DNA from: Peristeroidobacter agariperforans
Lineage (GTDB): Bacteria; Pseudomonadota; Gammaproteobacteria; Steroidobacterales; Steroidobacteraceae
Reading direction: 5' to 3'
Length of the DNA: 64,000 bases
Assembly: GCF_004138335.1 (NCBI RefSeq)
Contig: NZ_RYFW01000001.1
Coordinates: 1,922,001 to 1,986,000, forward strand
Under the pieces are notes generated by a model. That model did not search any database and was not told the origin of the DNA. It worked only from the letters and a program-made list of their open reading frames with translations. How positions within the stretch are numbered: position 1 is the stretch's first letter; every line of letters begins with the position of its first letter. Positions 1 through 8,751 of this stretch are shown in pieces. The position numbers were made by a program, and so were the translations under genes.

Positions 1-646
1 TTTTCGCGACCGCATCCACCGGCACGTTCTGCCCGAGCACGACGATCACGCCCCGCGGAGCCGGAATGATCTCGCCCTGGAAACCTTGCTCGTCGATACG
101 TTCGCGTGGTTGAGTCGGTGCATCCGTCACAACGAGCGCGGTGACGGGCCCCTGTTCCGTTTGCACGACGAGATGCGGAACGCGTTGGCCACGGAAAGGG
201 CAACTCTGCGCGTACGACACTTTTGCCGCGCCGGCTTTCAAGCGTAGGCGCGATGCTGCGAGTACCGCTTCCAGTTCCTTGTCGTCGACGGTTTCCGAAG
301 TGCGCACGAGCGAGAATTGTTCATGCTTTACATGAGCGATTGCCTCAGCTGCGAAGCTCTCTCTCGGTGTCAGCAGCCACAAAGACATGGCGCCGATGAG
401 CACGGTAATGAGCATGCTCGCAGCCATGCGCCACGTGCGAGCCGGACTTTGCTTCCGCTTCGGTTCCGAGGCGATCGTCTCGGTCGGCGCATCGACCGCC
501 AGCGCGCGATAAATCAGCCGATCCATCGCCTGCAGTTCCTGGCGATAGCGCGCGCACTCGGCGCAGCTTTCGATGTGAGCAATGACGTCAGGGTTCGTCG
601 AGTTGGGCTCGGCGCCAACGAGCGTGCGCAGTTCTTCGCAGTTCAT
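1..646 (-). CDS. DUF3379-type membrane anti-sigma factor (3' end beyond window)
   Basis: Read by hand on the minus strand: an open frame from the ATG at 646 runs without a stop to base 1, so the C-terminus lies outside the window. The N-terminus has a zinc anti-sigma motif, His24-x3-Cys28-x2-Cys31, followed by a likely membrane helix at about residues 73-93. The remainder would be periplasmic. This layout fits DUF3379-type anti-sigma factors, which hold an ECF sigma factor at the inner membrane until a signal releases it. The ATG overlaps the stop of the upstream sigma gene (ATGA), so the pair is probably translationally coupled. The signal sensed cannot be told from the sequence. Confidence 0.8.
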   Translation of the reverse strand, partial: MNCEELRTLVGAEPNSTNPDVIAHIESCAECARYRQELQAMDRLIYRALAVDAPTETIASEPKRKQSPARTWRMAASMLITVLIGAMSLWLLTPRESFAAEAIAHVKHEQFSLVRTSETVDDKELEAVLAASRLRLKAGAAKVSYAQSCPFRGQRVPHLVVQTEQGPVTALVVTDAPTQPRERIDEQGFQGEIIPAPRGVIVVLGQNVPVDAVAK

Positions 647-1161
647 GGCCGCGAGCCCTCCGCGCCTAGAAGCTGCTGACGCAACACCTGTCGGGCGCGA
701 AACAAACGCGTCAACACGGCAGCGACACTGATGTCGAGGTGTCGAGCGATTTCCTCCGTGGAATAGCCCAGCAGCACCTGTAGCACCAGCGGCTCACGGT
801 GGGTCACGTCCAGTTTCAGAATCGCGCGGCGCATGTCCTCGACTTCATGCTGGTCGTTGACAGCCAGCGACTCGGGCTCGGCTTCGTTGGCGACATCGAG
901 GTCCACGAGCGGCAGCCGCTTGCGCTCGAATACTCTCGCCAGCTCGCGTCGTGCGATGGTCAGCAGCCACGGTCGCGCCGACTTCTCGTCCCCGAGCGAG
1001 TCCAGCGACCGCCACGCTCGCAACAGCGTTTCTTGCACCACGTCCTCCGCCAACGCCCGGTCTCGGCAAAGCCAGTACACGAACCGAAACACGTCGGCCC
1101 GAAACGGCATGCACAGCGCTTCGAAGCGCCCGCGCTCACGAGCACTATCGGCAGCGTTCAT
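643..1161 (-). CDS. ECF RNA polymerase sigma factor
   Basis: A 172-residue sigma-70-family protein of the usual ECF size. Region 2 is at about residues 15-80, with the recognisable stretch DRALAEDVVQETLLRAW and then RPWLLTIARRELA. Region 4, at about 105-165, contains LGYSTEEIARHLDISVAAV, a helix-turn-helix for -35 recognition. There is no extra C-terminal domain. It is followed by the DUF3379-type anti-sigma gene with a four-base ATGA overlap, the standard arrangement of an ECF sigma and its regulator. It lies 43 bases after cobC on the same strand, so read-through from the cobalamin genes is possible. The ribosome site before the ATG is weak. Its regulon cannot be inferred here. Confidence 0.9.
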   Translation of the reverse strand: MNAADSARERGRFEALCMPFRADVFRFVYWLCRDRALAEDVVQETLLRAWRSLDSLGDEKSARPWLLTIARRELARVFERKRLPLVDLDVANEAEPESLAVNDQHEVEDMRRAILKLDVTHREPLVLQVLLGYSTEEIARHLDISVAAVLTRLFRARQVLRQQLLGAEGSRP

Positions 1162-1204
1162 CGGGAGTAGACCGGGAACAGCAGGATTTTATTGCAGGGC
1201 GGGT

Positions 1205-1738
1205 TCAGGCTGGCTCGAAGCGTGCGTGCTCGCCCCAGTTCAGCGTCCAGGACCAGCGATCCTCGGCGGGTCGGCCCAGGATCAAACAGCGCAACACCCG
1301 CAACGACCCGCCGTGCGCGACGACTGCGCATCGACCGACCGGCCTCGAGGAAGCTGTGCGATGCCAGGTGGCGACTCGAGTCCATAAGGCCTGTTCTGTT
1401 TCTCCGCCGGGTGGGGCGAGGTTCCAGGTGTCCGCTGCCCATGGGTCGCTATGTTCTCTCGGAATCTGCGCCCACGGCAATTGCTCCCAATCGCCGAAGT
1501 TCAGTTCCTGCAGCTCGGGCGCGAGCACCAAGGGGCTCTGGTCTCTTTGTGCTAACGCGGAGGCAAGGCGCAGGCAGCGCTGCGCCGGACTGGAATAGAC
1601 CAGATCGAACTTCGGCAAGGGCGCCAATGCGATCTGGATGTCGCGCTCCGCAGAATCCGCCAGCGGCACATCGGTTTGGCCATAGCACACGCCTTTCACC
1701 ACCGCAGGCGCGGTGTGGCGAATCAGAAAGATTTCCAC
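1205..1738 (-). CDS. cobC: Alpha-ribazole phosphatase-type histidine phosphatase
   Basis: A 177-residue histidine phosphatase superfamily protein. The phosphate pocket begins with LIRHTAP near the N-terminus, and the second catalytic histidine is in VVAHGGSLRVL near the C-terminus. In cobalamin assembly CobC removes the 5' phosphate from alpha-ribazole phosphate or from cobalamin phosphate. I chose the GTG at 1738 because translation from there starts directly at the RHT motif strand. The longer open frame upstream is a shadow inside cobS. The gene overlaps the end of cobS by 16 bases and is last in cobT-cobS-cobC. The family alone would allow phosphoglycerate-mutase-like activity; the neighbours make CobC likely. 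Confidence 0.83.
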   Translation of the reverse strand: MEIFLIRHTAPAVVKGVCYGQTDVPLADSAERDIQIALAPLPKFDLVYSSPAQRCLRLASALAQRDQSPLVLAPELQELNFGDWEQLPWAQIPREHSDPWAADTWNLAPPGGETEQALWTRVATWHRTASSRPVGRCAVVAHGGSLRVLRCLILGRPAEDRWSWTLNWGEHARFEPA

Positions 1739-2517
1739 GACGCGAGCACGCCCAGATAAAACGCAATCTCGGTGAGCTGCTGCGTGGCGCCCAGTGTGTC
1801 GCCGGTGAAGCCGCCGAGTCGGTGCATGAACCAGCGAGCGAGCACGTACAACACGACCACCGAGCAAACAAATCCCGCGATCGCGTGTGTGCCGCAGCAG
1901 TACAGCGGTGCGATGCCGACTACGAGCGCAAAGATCAGTTCGCCCCGGCCCATGGTCTGCGCAACAGCTCGTGCCCGCGATAGCTCGGGATTGCTGACGA
2001 GATTGCCGGCAAAGATCAGCGTTACTGCGCACGCGCGCGAGAACGCATGCCCCGCGATCAATACGACGATCGCGAACGTTACGGGCAATTCGCTCAACGC
2101 GGCGATCTTGACCAGTAACGTCAGCACCAGCGCAGCCGTGCCGAATGTGCCGAGGCGCGAATCCTTCATGATTTCCAGTGCGCGCTCGCGTGTCGCGCCG
2201 CCGCCCAATCCGTCGAACGTGTCTGCGAGACCGTCCTCGTGAAATGCGCCCGTCATGAACACGGTAAACGCCGTGCTCAAGATGACCGGCAACGGGCCTG
2301 GGAGAACCACACTGGTCGCCCACAACACTAGCGCGCCGATAGCTCCAATCAGCGCGCCGACCGCCGGAAAGTAACGGGGCGTGCTACCCAAGTTCTCTGC
2401 CGAGTGACCAACCCAGGCTGGCATGGGCACGCGCGTGAAATACTGAATCGCCATCAGCAGCAGGCGCAGCTCGGCGAGCAGACGCGAAGGGCGAGCGGTG
2501 CGAGCTTCGCTACTCAT
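1723..2517 (-). CDS. cobS: Adenosylcobinamide-GDP ribazoletransferase (cobalamin synthase)
   Basis: A 264-residue integral membrane enzyme that joins adenosylcobinamide-GDP with alpha-ribazole (phosphate) to give cobalamin (phosphate). Visible signatures are the early YFTRVPMPAW segment and the acidic motif GAFHEDGLADTFDGLGGG, thought to bind magnesium and substrate, followed by several hydrophobic helices. The length is normal for CobS. The start is the ATG at 2517, which overlaps the cobT stop as ATGA. A longer reading to 2598 would run into cobT and adds a basic, non-family N-terminus. It sits in the middle of a three-gene overlapping operon for the nucleotide-loop steps of B12 assembly. 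Confidence 0.93.
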   Translation of the reverse strand: MSSEARTARPSRLLAELRLLLMAIQYFTRVPMPAWVGHSAENLGSTPRYFPAVGALIGAIGALVLWATSVVLPGPLPVILSTAFTVFMTGAFHEDGLADTFDGLGGGATRERALEIMKDSRLGTFGTAALVLTLLVKIAALSELPVTFAIVVLIAGHAFSRACAVTLIFAGNLVSNPELSRARAVAQTMGRGELIFALVVGIAPLYCCGTHAIAGFVCSVVVLYVLARWFMHRLGGFTGDTLGATQQLTEIAFYLGVLASWKSF

Positions 2518-3524
2518 GAAGCCTTGTCGTCCACTCCTGCGGATTCGAAGCTCGCCATCTCGGTCATCAAACGAGCTGCGGCGTCGATGATGGGCCACGC
2601 CATCGCTGCGCCGGTGCCTTCACCGAGTCGCATGCCCAGGTCGAGCAATGGCTTCACGTCGAGATGAGCCAACAAGTTGCGGTGGGCGTGTTCCGCCGAG
2701 CAATGACTGAAAATGCAGCGGGCGCGCACTCGGGGATCGATCTCGATGGCGAGCAGTGCGGCGACTGTGACAGCGAAGCCGTCGATCACGGCAACGCATT
2801 TGGCCTCGGCGGTTGCGAGCAAGGCGCCAGTGATCATCGCCAGCTCGAAGCCGCCGTACTCGGCAATTGTTTCGACGGGGGAGAGCTTCTCGGGACGACG
2901 CGCTGATGCGGCGGCCAGGCGTTCGCGCTTGCGAGCCAGTCCGACATCGTCGAGCCCGGTGCCGCGACCGACGCAGTCTTCCAAGGACCAACCTGTCCTT
3001 CGGTGCAGCAGCATCGATGCGCAGGCGGTGTTGCCGATGCCCATCTCACCAAACAGCAGCGCGTTCGAGCCTGCGCTCAAAGCCTGTTGCGCCAGCGCGC
3101 GGCCGGTGTCGAGAGCCTGCGTACATTGGGCTTGTGTCATCGCCGGCTCGACTCGAAAGTTGCGCGTGCTTCGGGCAACGGCACGAGCAACCAGTGACGG
3201 GTGCTGGCCAATGTCGCTGGCGACGCCGGCGTCGACGACGCGCAACGAGATGCCGTGCTGACGCGCCAGCACATTGATGGCTGCGCCGCCCTGCAGATAA
3301 TTGAGCAACATCTGTGAGGTCACCGACTGTGGGTATGCGCTGACACCGTCGGTGGCGATGCCATGGTCGCCAGCAAATACAAACATTTGCGGCGCACGGA
3401 ACAGCGGCGTTTCGGTGTCGAGCGCCAGGCCAATGCGAACCGCCAGCGTTTCCAGTGCGCCCAGCGAGCCTTGTGGCTTGGTGCGCGTATCGAGTCGGCG
3501 TTGCAAGGTGGCGTTGGTTATCAT
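2514..3524 (-). CDS. cobT: Nicotinate-nucleotide--dimethylbenzimidazole phosphoribosyltransferase
   Basis: A 336-residue CobT that activates the lower ligand base by transferring phosphoribose from nicotinate mononucleotide, giving alpha-ribazole phosphate. Signatures are the N-terminal DTRTKPQGSLGALE, the central GEMGIGNTACA and the C-terminal LGMRLGEGTGAAMA, which carries the glutamate known as the catalytic base in the family. I chose the ATG at 3524 because family members start just before the RTKPxGSLG block. The frame extends 35 codons further, but these residues are unlike the family and would overlap cobU on the other strand. First gene of cobT-cobS-cobC. Confidence 0.93.
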   Translation of the reverse strand: MITNATLQRRLDTRTKPQGSLGALETLAVRIGLALDTETPLFRAPQMFVFAGDHGIATDGVSAYPQSVTSQMLLNYLQGGAAINVLARQHGISLRVVDAGVASDIGQHPSLVARAVARSTRNFRVEPAMTQAQCTQALDTGRALAQQALSAGSNALLFGEMGIGNTACASMLLHRRTGWSLEDCVGRGTGLDDVGLARKRERLAAASARRPEKLSPVETIAEYGGFELAMITGALLATAEAKCVAVIDGFAVTVAALLAIEIDPRVRARCIFSHCSAEHAHRNLLAHLDVKPLLDLGMRLGEGTGAAMAWPIIDAAARLMTEMASFESAGVDDKAS

Positions 3525-3552
3525 GGCGGCATCTAATCGATGAGTGCAGGCA

Positions 3553-4161
3553 ATGGTAGAGGATGACGTGTCAGATGAGCGAGCTTCGGTCGGGCGGCGC
3601 CTGATCATCGGCGGAGCACGCTCGGGCAAGACCGCTCATGCCCTGGCGCTGGCGAAATCGCTGGCGGACGCGCGGGGCGTGAATGTCACCTACGTTGCCA
3701 CGGCGCAAGCACTCGATCAGGAGATGCAGCATCGCATCTCGTTACATCGGGCCGAGCGGCCGGCAACGTGGCGCACCTTAGAAGCACCGGCCGGTCTTGC
3801 GCAAGCGCTGCGAGGGCAGGATGCATCGTCGATCCTGGTGATCGACTGCATGACGCTGTGGTTATCCAACGCTTTGTTAAAGGATTTTCGCGAGGATGCG
3901 CCGACCGCGGAACTGGCGGCCTGGGAGTCGGAGCGCACTGAATTCCTGCAATGGCTGCAAGCAGTTCGCCGCGACGTACTGTTGATTTCAAACGAAGTCG
4001 GCGCGGGCATCGTGCCTTTGTCGCCGGTCGCGCGGCGCTTCCAGGATGAGCAGGGCCGATTGAATCAGGCGTTGGCCGCAACGTGCGACGAGGTGACGCT
4101 GGTCGTTGCCGGAATTGCCGTGCCCATCAAGACCTTCCGTGGCAGTCGATTGACGACGTAA
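3553..4161 (+). CDS. cobU: Adenosylcobinamide kinase/guanylyltransferase
   Basis: A CobU/CobP-type bifunctional enzyme of about 202 residues that phosphorylates adenosylcobinamide and then adds GMP, feeding CobS. The P-loop is GGARSGKT near the N-terminus. Further conserved pieces are VTYVATAQ, the strand VIDCMTLWLSN and ISNEVGAGIVPLSP. I prefer the ATG at 3553, which has GCAGG just upstream, over the in-frame GTG at 3544, which has none. Only 28 bases separate it from the divergent cobT start. Its stop is about ten bases before the cobalamin riboswitch, so a cobU transcript may run into the riboswitch leader. Confidence 0.92.
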   Translation: MVEDDVSDERASVGRRLIIGGARSGKTAHALALAKSLADARGVNVTYVATAQALDQEMQHRISLHRAERPATWRTLEAPAGLAQALRGQDASSILVIDCMTLWLSNALLKDFREDAPTAELAAWESERTEFLQWLQAVRRDVLLISNEVGAGIVPLSPVARRFQDEQGRLNQALAATCDEVTLVVAGIAVPIKTFRGSRLTT

Positions 4162-4170
4162 CAATTTTCG

Positions 4171-4345
4171 CGCAAGGTGTCGCGCGAACGACAAGTCATG
4201 GGAACCGGGTGCAATGCCCGGGCTGCCCCCGCAACTGTAAGCGGTGCCGCCATCTGAGCTCCCTGTGAGAGCTGACCACTGGGTTTCATGCCCGGGAAGG
4301 TGATGCGACGGCCCAAGCCGCGAGCCAGGAGACCAGCTTGCCGCG
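4171..4345 (+). promoter_or_regulatory. Cobalamin (B12) riboswitch
   Basis: Matches the adenosylcobalamin riboswitch core in order: an AGGTG-like start, GGGAACCGGGTGCAAT, the nearly invariant block GGCTGCCCCCGCAACTGTAA at 4221-4240 followed by GCGG, then CCACTGGG, CCCGGGAAGG and the closing GAGCCAGGAGACC at 4322-4334. The leader between it and the downstream start (4346-4467) has no T-run terminator. A small imperfect hairpin lies at about 4411-4432. Control of translation initiation of the CobN-like gene is therefore more likely than transcription termination. In the known class, bound cobalamin turns expression off. Confidence 0.95.
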
Positions 4346-4467
4346 GTCGTCTTCGTGCAGCCGGGGTGTGCTGAACGAGCGGGATTTCCTGCAGCGGCGA
4401 CAGGTTCACGGAGCGACGCCTGAAGGCGTTCGCACCGTGCAGTGTGTCAGCTTCTGCAGGTCCCGTT

Positions 4468-7400
4468 GTGCGATCTCAGTCCCGCTTCCTCGTCCGCTGG
4501 TTACGCGGACTGATTCTCCTGATCCTTTCCTGTTTCGCCGCTGAGATATCTGCGGCCACGCTGGTTGCTGTCGTTTCCGAGCGCAACTCGGGCGATCTCG
4601 CTCAAGCGGCGCGTGATTTCAGCCAGCGCCTGCCCAACCATCGACTGATCTTTCGCACGACCCCCCAGGTCGATGCGCTCAGCGATGCTCAGTTGCAAGA
4701 GCTGATTGGCGGCGCCGACGCGTTGCTGCTCGCGACGGTGTTCAAAGAAACTGCTCAGCGCGTTCAGGCGCTGCTGCCAGCTGCTCGCGCTCGCGAGATC
4801 ATTGCGGTCGCCGGCGATCCGGCGCTCGGGCGGCAGAGTCGGTGGCGCAGCAAACGTTTGTTCGTCGATGAAGATCCGCGCTATGCGGAGTTGTCGTCGT
4901 TGACGGCAGAGAGGGATGCAAGCGCGGATGCTGTCGCTGCAGCCGTTCGTCGCCATCCGCAGCTAATGCCTTGGATTCAAGCGCGCGCGTACTGGCAGAA
5001 TCGGGGCGCGTCGAATTTGATCTCGCTGCTGGCGTTGATGCTGTCCGAGCAAGATCTCGCAGCCGCGGCGGTTATCAAACCCGTCGAAGATGCGCTGCCC
5101 ATGCGCTTTCACTATCGCGGCGCATGGTCGACCGCTGAAACATTGCGTATCCCCGGCGATCGACGTGTGATCGCCGTGCTCGAAGATCAGCACGCCGATG
5201 TAACGTTGAGTGAAGCAATCTGTCGCTCGTTGAATGCGCGGGATCTGGATTGCCTCACGGTGCTTGCAGGGTGGGGAAAACCGAGCAGCGATGCGCTAAG
5301 AGTCATTGGCAGTAAGGTCGGCGCCCGCCTGGCTGCGATTGTATCCGTGCAAGATTTCATCGTCGGCGGCAGCAGCGATCGCGCTCGGGCGACGCGACAC
5401 ATCGAGCAGCTCGATGTGCCGGTGCTGAAAGCGCTTCGATTGCACGATGTCACGGTCGATGGCTGGCGCATGTCCGAACAAGGCCTGGCTTGGGACAGTG
5501 TTTATTACCGCGTGGCCATGCCGGAGCTGCAAGGAATCAGTCAGCCAATAGTTGTAGCGGCCGCGGCTGCTCCGCAGCTGGATTCTCTGACCGGCATCGC
5601 AGTGACCCGAGCCGCGGCCATTCCATCGCAACTCGAGCAGCTGACGGCGCGAATCGAGCGCTGGGCCGGGCTGCAGCAGCTGAAGAACGCCGAGAAGCAC
5701 ATCGCAATCGTTTACTACAACCATCCACCGGGTCGTCACAACATCGGCGCAGACAATCTCGATGTGCCGGCCTCGCTGCTGGAAATCCTGAAGGCTTTGC
5801 AGCGCGAAGGTTACGACACCGGACCGCTGCCTGCGTCATCAGCGCAGTTGCTCGAAAAACTGCAGCAGGATGGCGTGAATCTCCCCGAACAAGGCGACGT
5901 GCTGCGCGCGATGGCGGCGCGAGTTGCCAATGTACGCCCGGAACAGTATGCGCAGTGGTTTGCAACTTTGCCGCAACCCTTGCAGAAGGAAATGACCGGC
6001 GGCCCATTGGCGCTGCTACAAGCGAATGTCCAAGCGGCACAAGCGGCTCGCTTGCCGCAGGAAGCACGGGGTCAAGTCAATCGGACGCTGCATGAGGTCG
6101 AGCATCTGCTCGAAGGCGCACAGCATCCGGCGCGAAGCCGTGCTCTCGATCTCGTGAACCAACTGCAAGCTGCGTATGAAATGCAGCTGACCAAGGGCGG
6201 CAACGAAGCTCGCATCGACTCGTTGACTCGCGCGATAGCGGCCACGGGCGTCGAAGGACTGCGGGGGTGGGGCGAGGCGCCAGGTACTGTGATGGTGAAC
6301 AAAGGCAAGCTCGTGCTGCCGGGCGTGCGCTTCGGCAAGATATTTGTGGGGCCGCAGCCGCCGCGTGGGTGGGAGCTGAACGAGGAGTTGTTACACGCCA
6401 ACACCAGCATTCCACCGACGCATCAGTACCTCGCGTTTTATTTCTGGCTGCGTCACGAGTTTCGCGCCGATGCCATCGTGCATCTGGGTCGGCACTCGAC
6501 ATACGAGTTCCTGCCGCGCAAAGGCGTCGGTCAGGATGAGCTGGATTATCCGGCGCTGATCGCCGGTGACATTCCCGGCATCTATCCTTACATCGTCGAC
6601 GGCGTCGGCGAAGGTTTGCAGGCCAAGCGGCGCGGACTGGCCGTGATTGTCGATCACTTGATTCCGCCGCTGACGGCGACGCCGCTCTATGACGACCTGT
6701 TGCGTCTGCGGCAGCTGGTCGAAAGTTACGAGTCGTCGAACAATCCGGCGCTGCGCAAGCAGGCTGCTGAGTCGATGCGCGGTTTGATCGATGAGTTGCA
6801 TCTCAAAGACGCGCTGACCGCCAGCATGGACACGGAGTTGAAAGTGCGCGGTATCTCGTTCGAGCAGGCCGACGATGAACTGCTCGTGCACGAGATCGGT
6901 CACTATCTCACGCACTTGCAGGAAGATTTCATGCCGCTGGGACTGCACGTGTTTGGCAAGCCTTGGCAGAAAGAAGCGCTCGACACGATGCTGGTGTCCA
7001 TGAAGGCGCGCGACGACGACAAAGTGCTGCGGCAGAATCTGCAGAGCTCGCCCGAGAATGAAATGCGCGCGCTGTTGCACGGTCTCGCCGGGCGCTTCAT
7101 TCCTGCCGGACCGGGCAACGATCCCATTCGTAATGCCGAGGCGCTGCCGACGGGACGCAACTTTCACGGTCTCGACAACAGTCTGATTCCGTCGCGGCTG
7201 GGTTATTCACTGGGCGCGAAGCTCGCGAACGAGCGCTCGAAAGTGACAGAGGACGGCAAGGAAGCGGTCATCCTGTGGGCGTCCGATTCGGTCCGGGATG
7301 AAGGCGCGATGGTGGGCTTTGGATTGTCCCTGCTCGGGGTTGCGCCGCGGTGGAATAGTCGTGGGATCGTCGCGGGGCTCGAGCGTCTGCCGTTGAACGA

Positions 7401-8751
7401 CGGCGGTCAGCGCGCCGATACGGTGTTCGTCACATCGGGGTTGTTCCGCGATTTGTTCGGTCAGCAGATCGTTTGGCTGGATAAGGCTGTGTTGCTTGCG
7501 TTGGATGGCAGCCGACGCACCATCGAGCGCAGTCGTCCCGATCTCGCATCGGCACTGCGCGCCGCGCTGGAGCCGTTGGGGCCGATGGCGAGTCCCAGCA
7601 ACGAGCCGCTGGCGCGCAACCATGTCGCGCGCCATTGGGTGAACGAAGCATCGGCGCTCATCAAGCAAGGCGTCGGGCATGTGCAAGCGGGCAAGCAGGC
7701 GAGTTTGCGTGTGTTCGGCACATCGCCCGGCGATTACAGCGCCGGCATCAATCGCGCAGTCGAGCGCTCCGGCAGCTGGAACGATCGCAAGGAGCTGGCG
7801 AAGATCTATATCGATCGCCTTGGGCACGCGTACTCGGCCGACGGCACCAGTCAGGCGCATCAGGAACTGCTGAAGAGCAACCTGCGCGAGGTGCGCAACA
7901 CCTACCTGGGTCGGTCCAGCAATCTCTACGGCCTGATGGATAACAACGATGCGTTCGACTATCTCGGCGGCTTGAGCCTCGCGGTGGAAACACTGAGCGG
8001 TCGTGTGCCGGCCAGTCATGTGGCGGATCATTCCAACCCATCGCAGCCGACGATGCAGCCGCTGCCAGCAGCGCTGCTCTCGGAACTGCGCGGCCGTTAT
8101 CTGAATCCCGCATGGATCAAGCCGTTGATGCAGCATGGTTACGCCGGTGCGCGAACCATGGGCAGCGAGTTCACGGAGTACTTGTGGGGCTGGCAAGTCA
8201 CGAACCCGGATGTGATCAAGAGCTGGGCGTGGGATGAGGTCAAGCAGGTGTATGTCGACGACTCACATGACCTCGGGCTGGACGAGTTCCTCGAGCAAGG
8301 CTCCAACGTGCACGTGAAGACCAACATGATGGCGATCCTGCTGGTCGCCGCCGAGAAGCAGTTCTGGCAGACCGACGAGGCTACGTTGCAACAGCTCAGC
8401 CAGAAGTGGGTGGATCTGTTACTCGAACACGGCCTGCCGGGCAGCGGCCACACACAGCCGGATCATTCGGTGTTCCAGTGGGTGCAGCCATATCTGCGCG
8501 CCGATCAGATCGAACCGCTCAAACAACTGCTCGACCGTGCGCGCGTCGATGGGAAGGCTGCTTCGTCGCCAACGACGATGACGGAGCTGCAGACGGCAAC
8601 TGAAGATCAGGCGAAGCGGCGTTCTGACGCTGAGGGTGCGAGCGGTCGGTCGCCCTGGGCGTTGCTGGTCATCGTGCTCGCGATCGCGATATTGCTGTCC
8701 GCTGGATATCTCCGCGGACGTTACATTGCTCCCAAGGAGCGTTCCGCATGA
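4468..8751 (+). CDS. CobN-like protein, exported and membrane-anchored
   Basis: About 1427 residues related to the large magnesium/cobalt chelatase subunit CobN (BchH/CobN family). CobN-family blocks are visible, such as NHPPGRHNIGADNLDVPASL, HLGRHSTYEFLPRKGVG and YPYIVDGVGEGLQAKRRG. Unlike cytoplasmic CobN, it begins with a basic stretch and a hydrophobic segment resembling a Sec signal (LRGLILLILSCFAAEISA). It ends with a single membrane helix (WALLVIVLAIAILLSAGY) and a basic tail, so the body is probably periplasmic. The start is uncertain: GTG 4468 has GCAGGT upstream, and GTG 4444 is the alternative. It lies behind a B12 riboswitch and overlaps the ExbB-like gene as ATGA. CobN-like genes in the same company occur in haem operons such as hmuSTUV of Bacteroidetes. 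No cytoplasmic chelatase partner (CobS/CobT ATPase type) is present. Corrinoid or cobalt handling is inferred from the riboswitch. Confidence 0.85.
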   Translation: MRSQSRFLVRWLRGLILLILSCFAAEISAATLVAVVSERNSGDLAQAARDFSQRLPNHRLIFRTTPQVDALSDAQLQELIGGADALLLATVFKETAQRVQALLPAARAREIIAVAGDPALGRQSRWRSKRLFVDEDPRYAELSSLTAERDASADAVAAAVRRHPQLMPWIQARAYWQNRGASNLISLLALMLSEQDLAAAAVIKPVEDALPMRFHYRGAWSTAETLRIPGDRRVIAVLEDQHADVTLSEAICRSLNARDLDCLTVLAGWGKPSSDALRVIGSKVGARLAAIVSVQDFIVGGSSDRARATRHIEQLDVPVLKALRLHDVTVDGWRMSEQGLAWDSVYYRVAMPELQGISQPIVVAAAAAPQLDSLTGIAVTRAAAIPSQLEQLTARIERWAGLQQLKNAEKHIAIVYYNHPPGRHNIGADNLDVPASLLEILKALQREGYDTGPLPASSAQLLEKLQQDGVNLPEQGDVLRAMAARVANVRPEQYAQWFATLPQPLQKEMTGGPLALLQANVQAAQAARLPQEARGQVNRTLHEVEHLLEGAQHPARSRALDLVNQLQAAYEMQLTKGGNEARIDSLTRAIAATGVEGLRGWGEAPGTVMVNKGKLVLPGVRFGKIFVGPQPPRGWELNEELLHANTSIPPTHQYLAFYFWLRHEFRADAIVHLGRHSTYEFLPRKGVGQDELDYPALIAGDIPGIYPYIVDGVGEGLQAKRRGLAVIVDHLIPPLTATPLYDDLLRLRQLVESYESSNNPALRKQAAESMRGLIDELHLKDALTASMDTELKVRGISFEQADDELLVHEIGHYLTHLQEDFMPLGLHVFGKPWQKEALDTMLVSMKARDDDKVLRQNLQSSPENEMRALLHGLAGRFIPAGPGNDPIRNAEALPTGRNFHGLDNSLIPSRLGYSLGAKLANERSKVTEDGKEAVILWASDSVRDEGAMVGFGLSLLGVAPRWNSRGIVAGLERLPLNDGGQRADTVFVTSGLFRDLFGQQIVWLDKAVLLALDGSRRTIERSRPDLASALRAALEPLGPMASPSNEPLARNHVARHWVNEASALIKQGVGHVQAGKQASLRVFGTSPGDYSAGINRAVERSGSWNDRKELAKIYIDRLGHAYSADGTSQAHQELLKSNLREVRNTYLGRSSNLYGLMDNNDAFDYLGGLSLAVETLSGRVPASHVADHSNPSQPTMQPLPAALLSELRGRYLNPAWIKPLMQHGYAGARTMGSEFTEYLWGWQVTNPDVIKSWAWDEVKQVYVDDSHDLGLDEFLEQGSNVHVKTNMMAILLVAAEKQFWQTDEATLQQLSQKWVDLLLEHGLPGSGHTQPDHSVFQWVQPYLRADQIEPLKQLLDRARVDGKAASSPTTMTELQTATEDQAKRRSDAEGASGRSPWALLVIVLAIAILLSAGYLRGRYIAPKERSA

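Noticed and set aside
1192-1983. Plus-strand frame opposite cobC and cobS
   Set aside because: Arg/Ser/Pro-rich shadow of the two cobalamin genes on the other strand.
4444-8751. Calling the CobN-like gene a standard cobaltochelatase subunit cobN
   Set aside because: It has an export signal and a C-terminal anchor, an ExbB-like neighbour, and no CobS/CobT-type chelatase ATPase partners. The similarity is at family level only.
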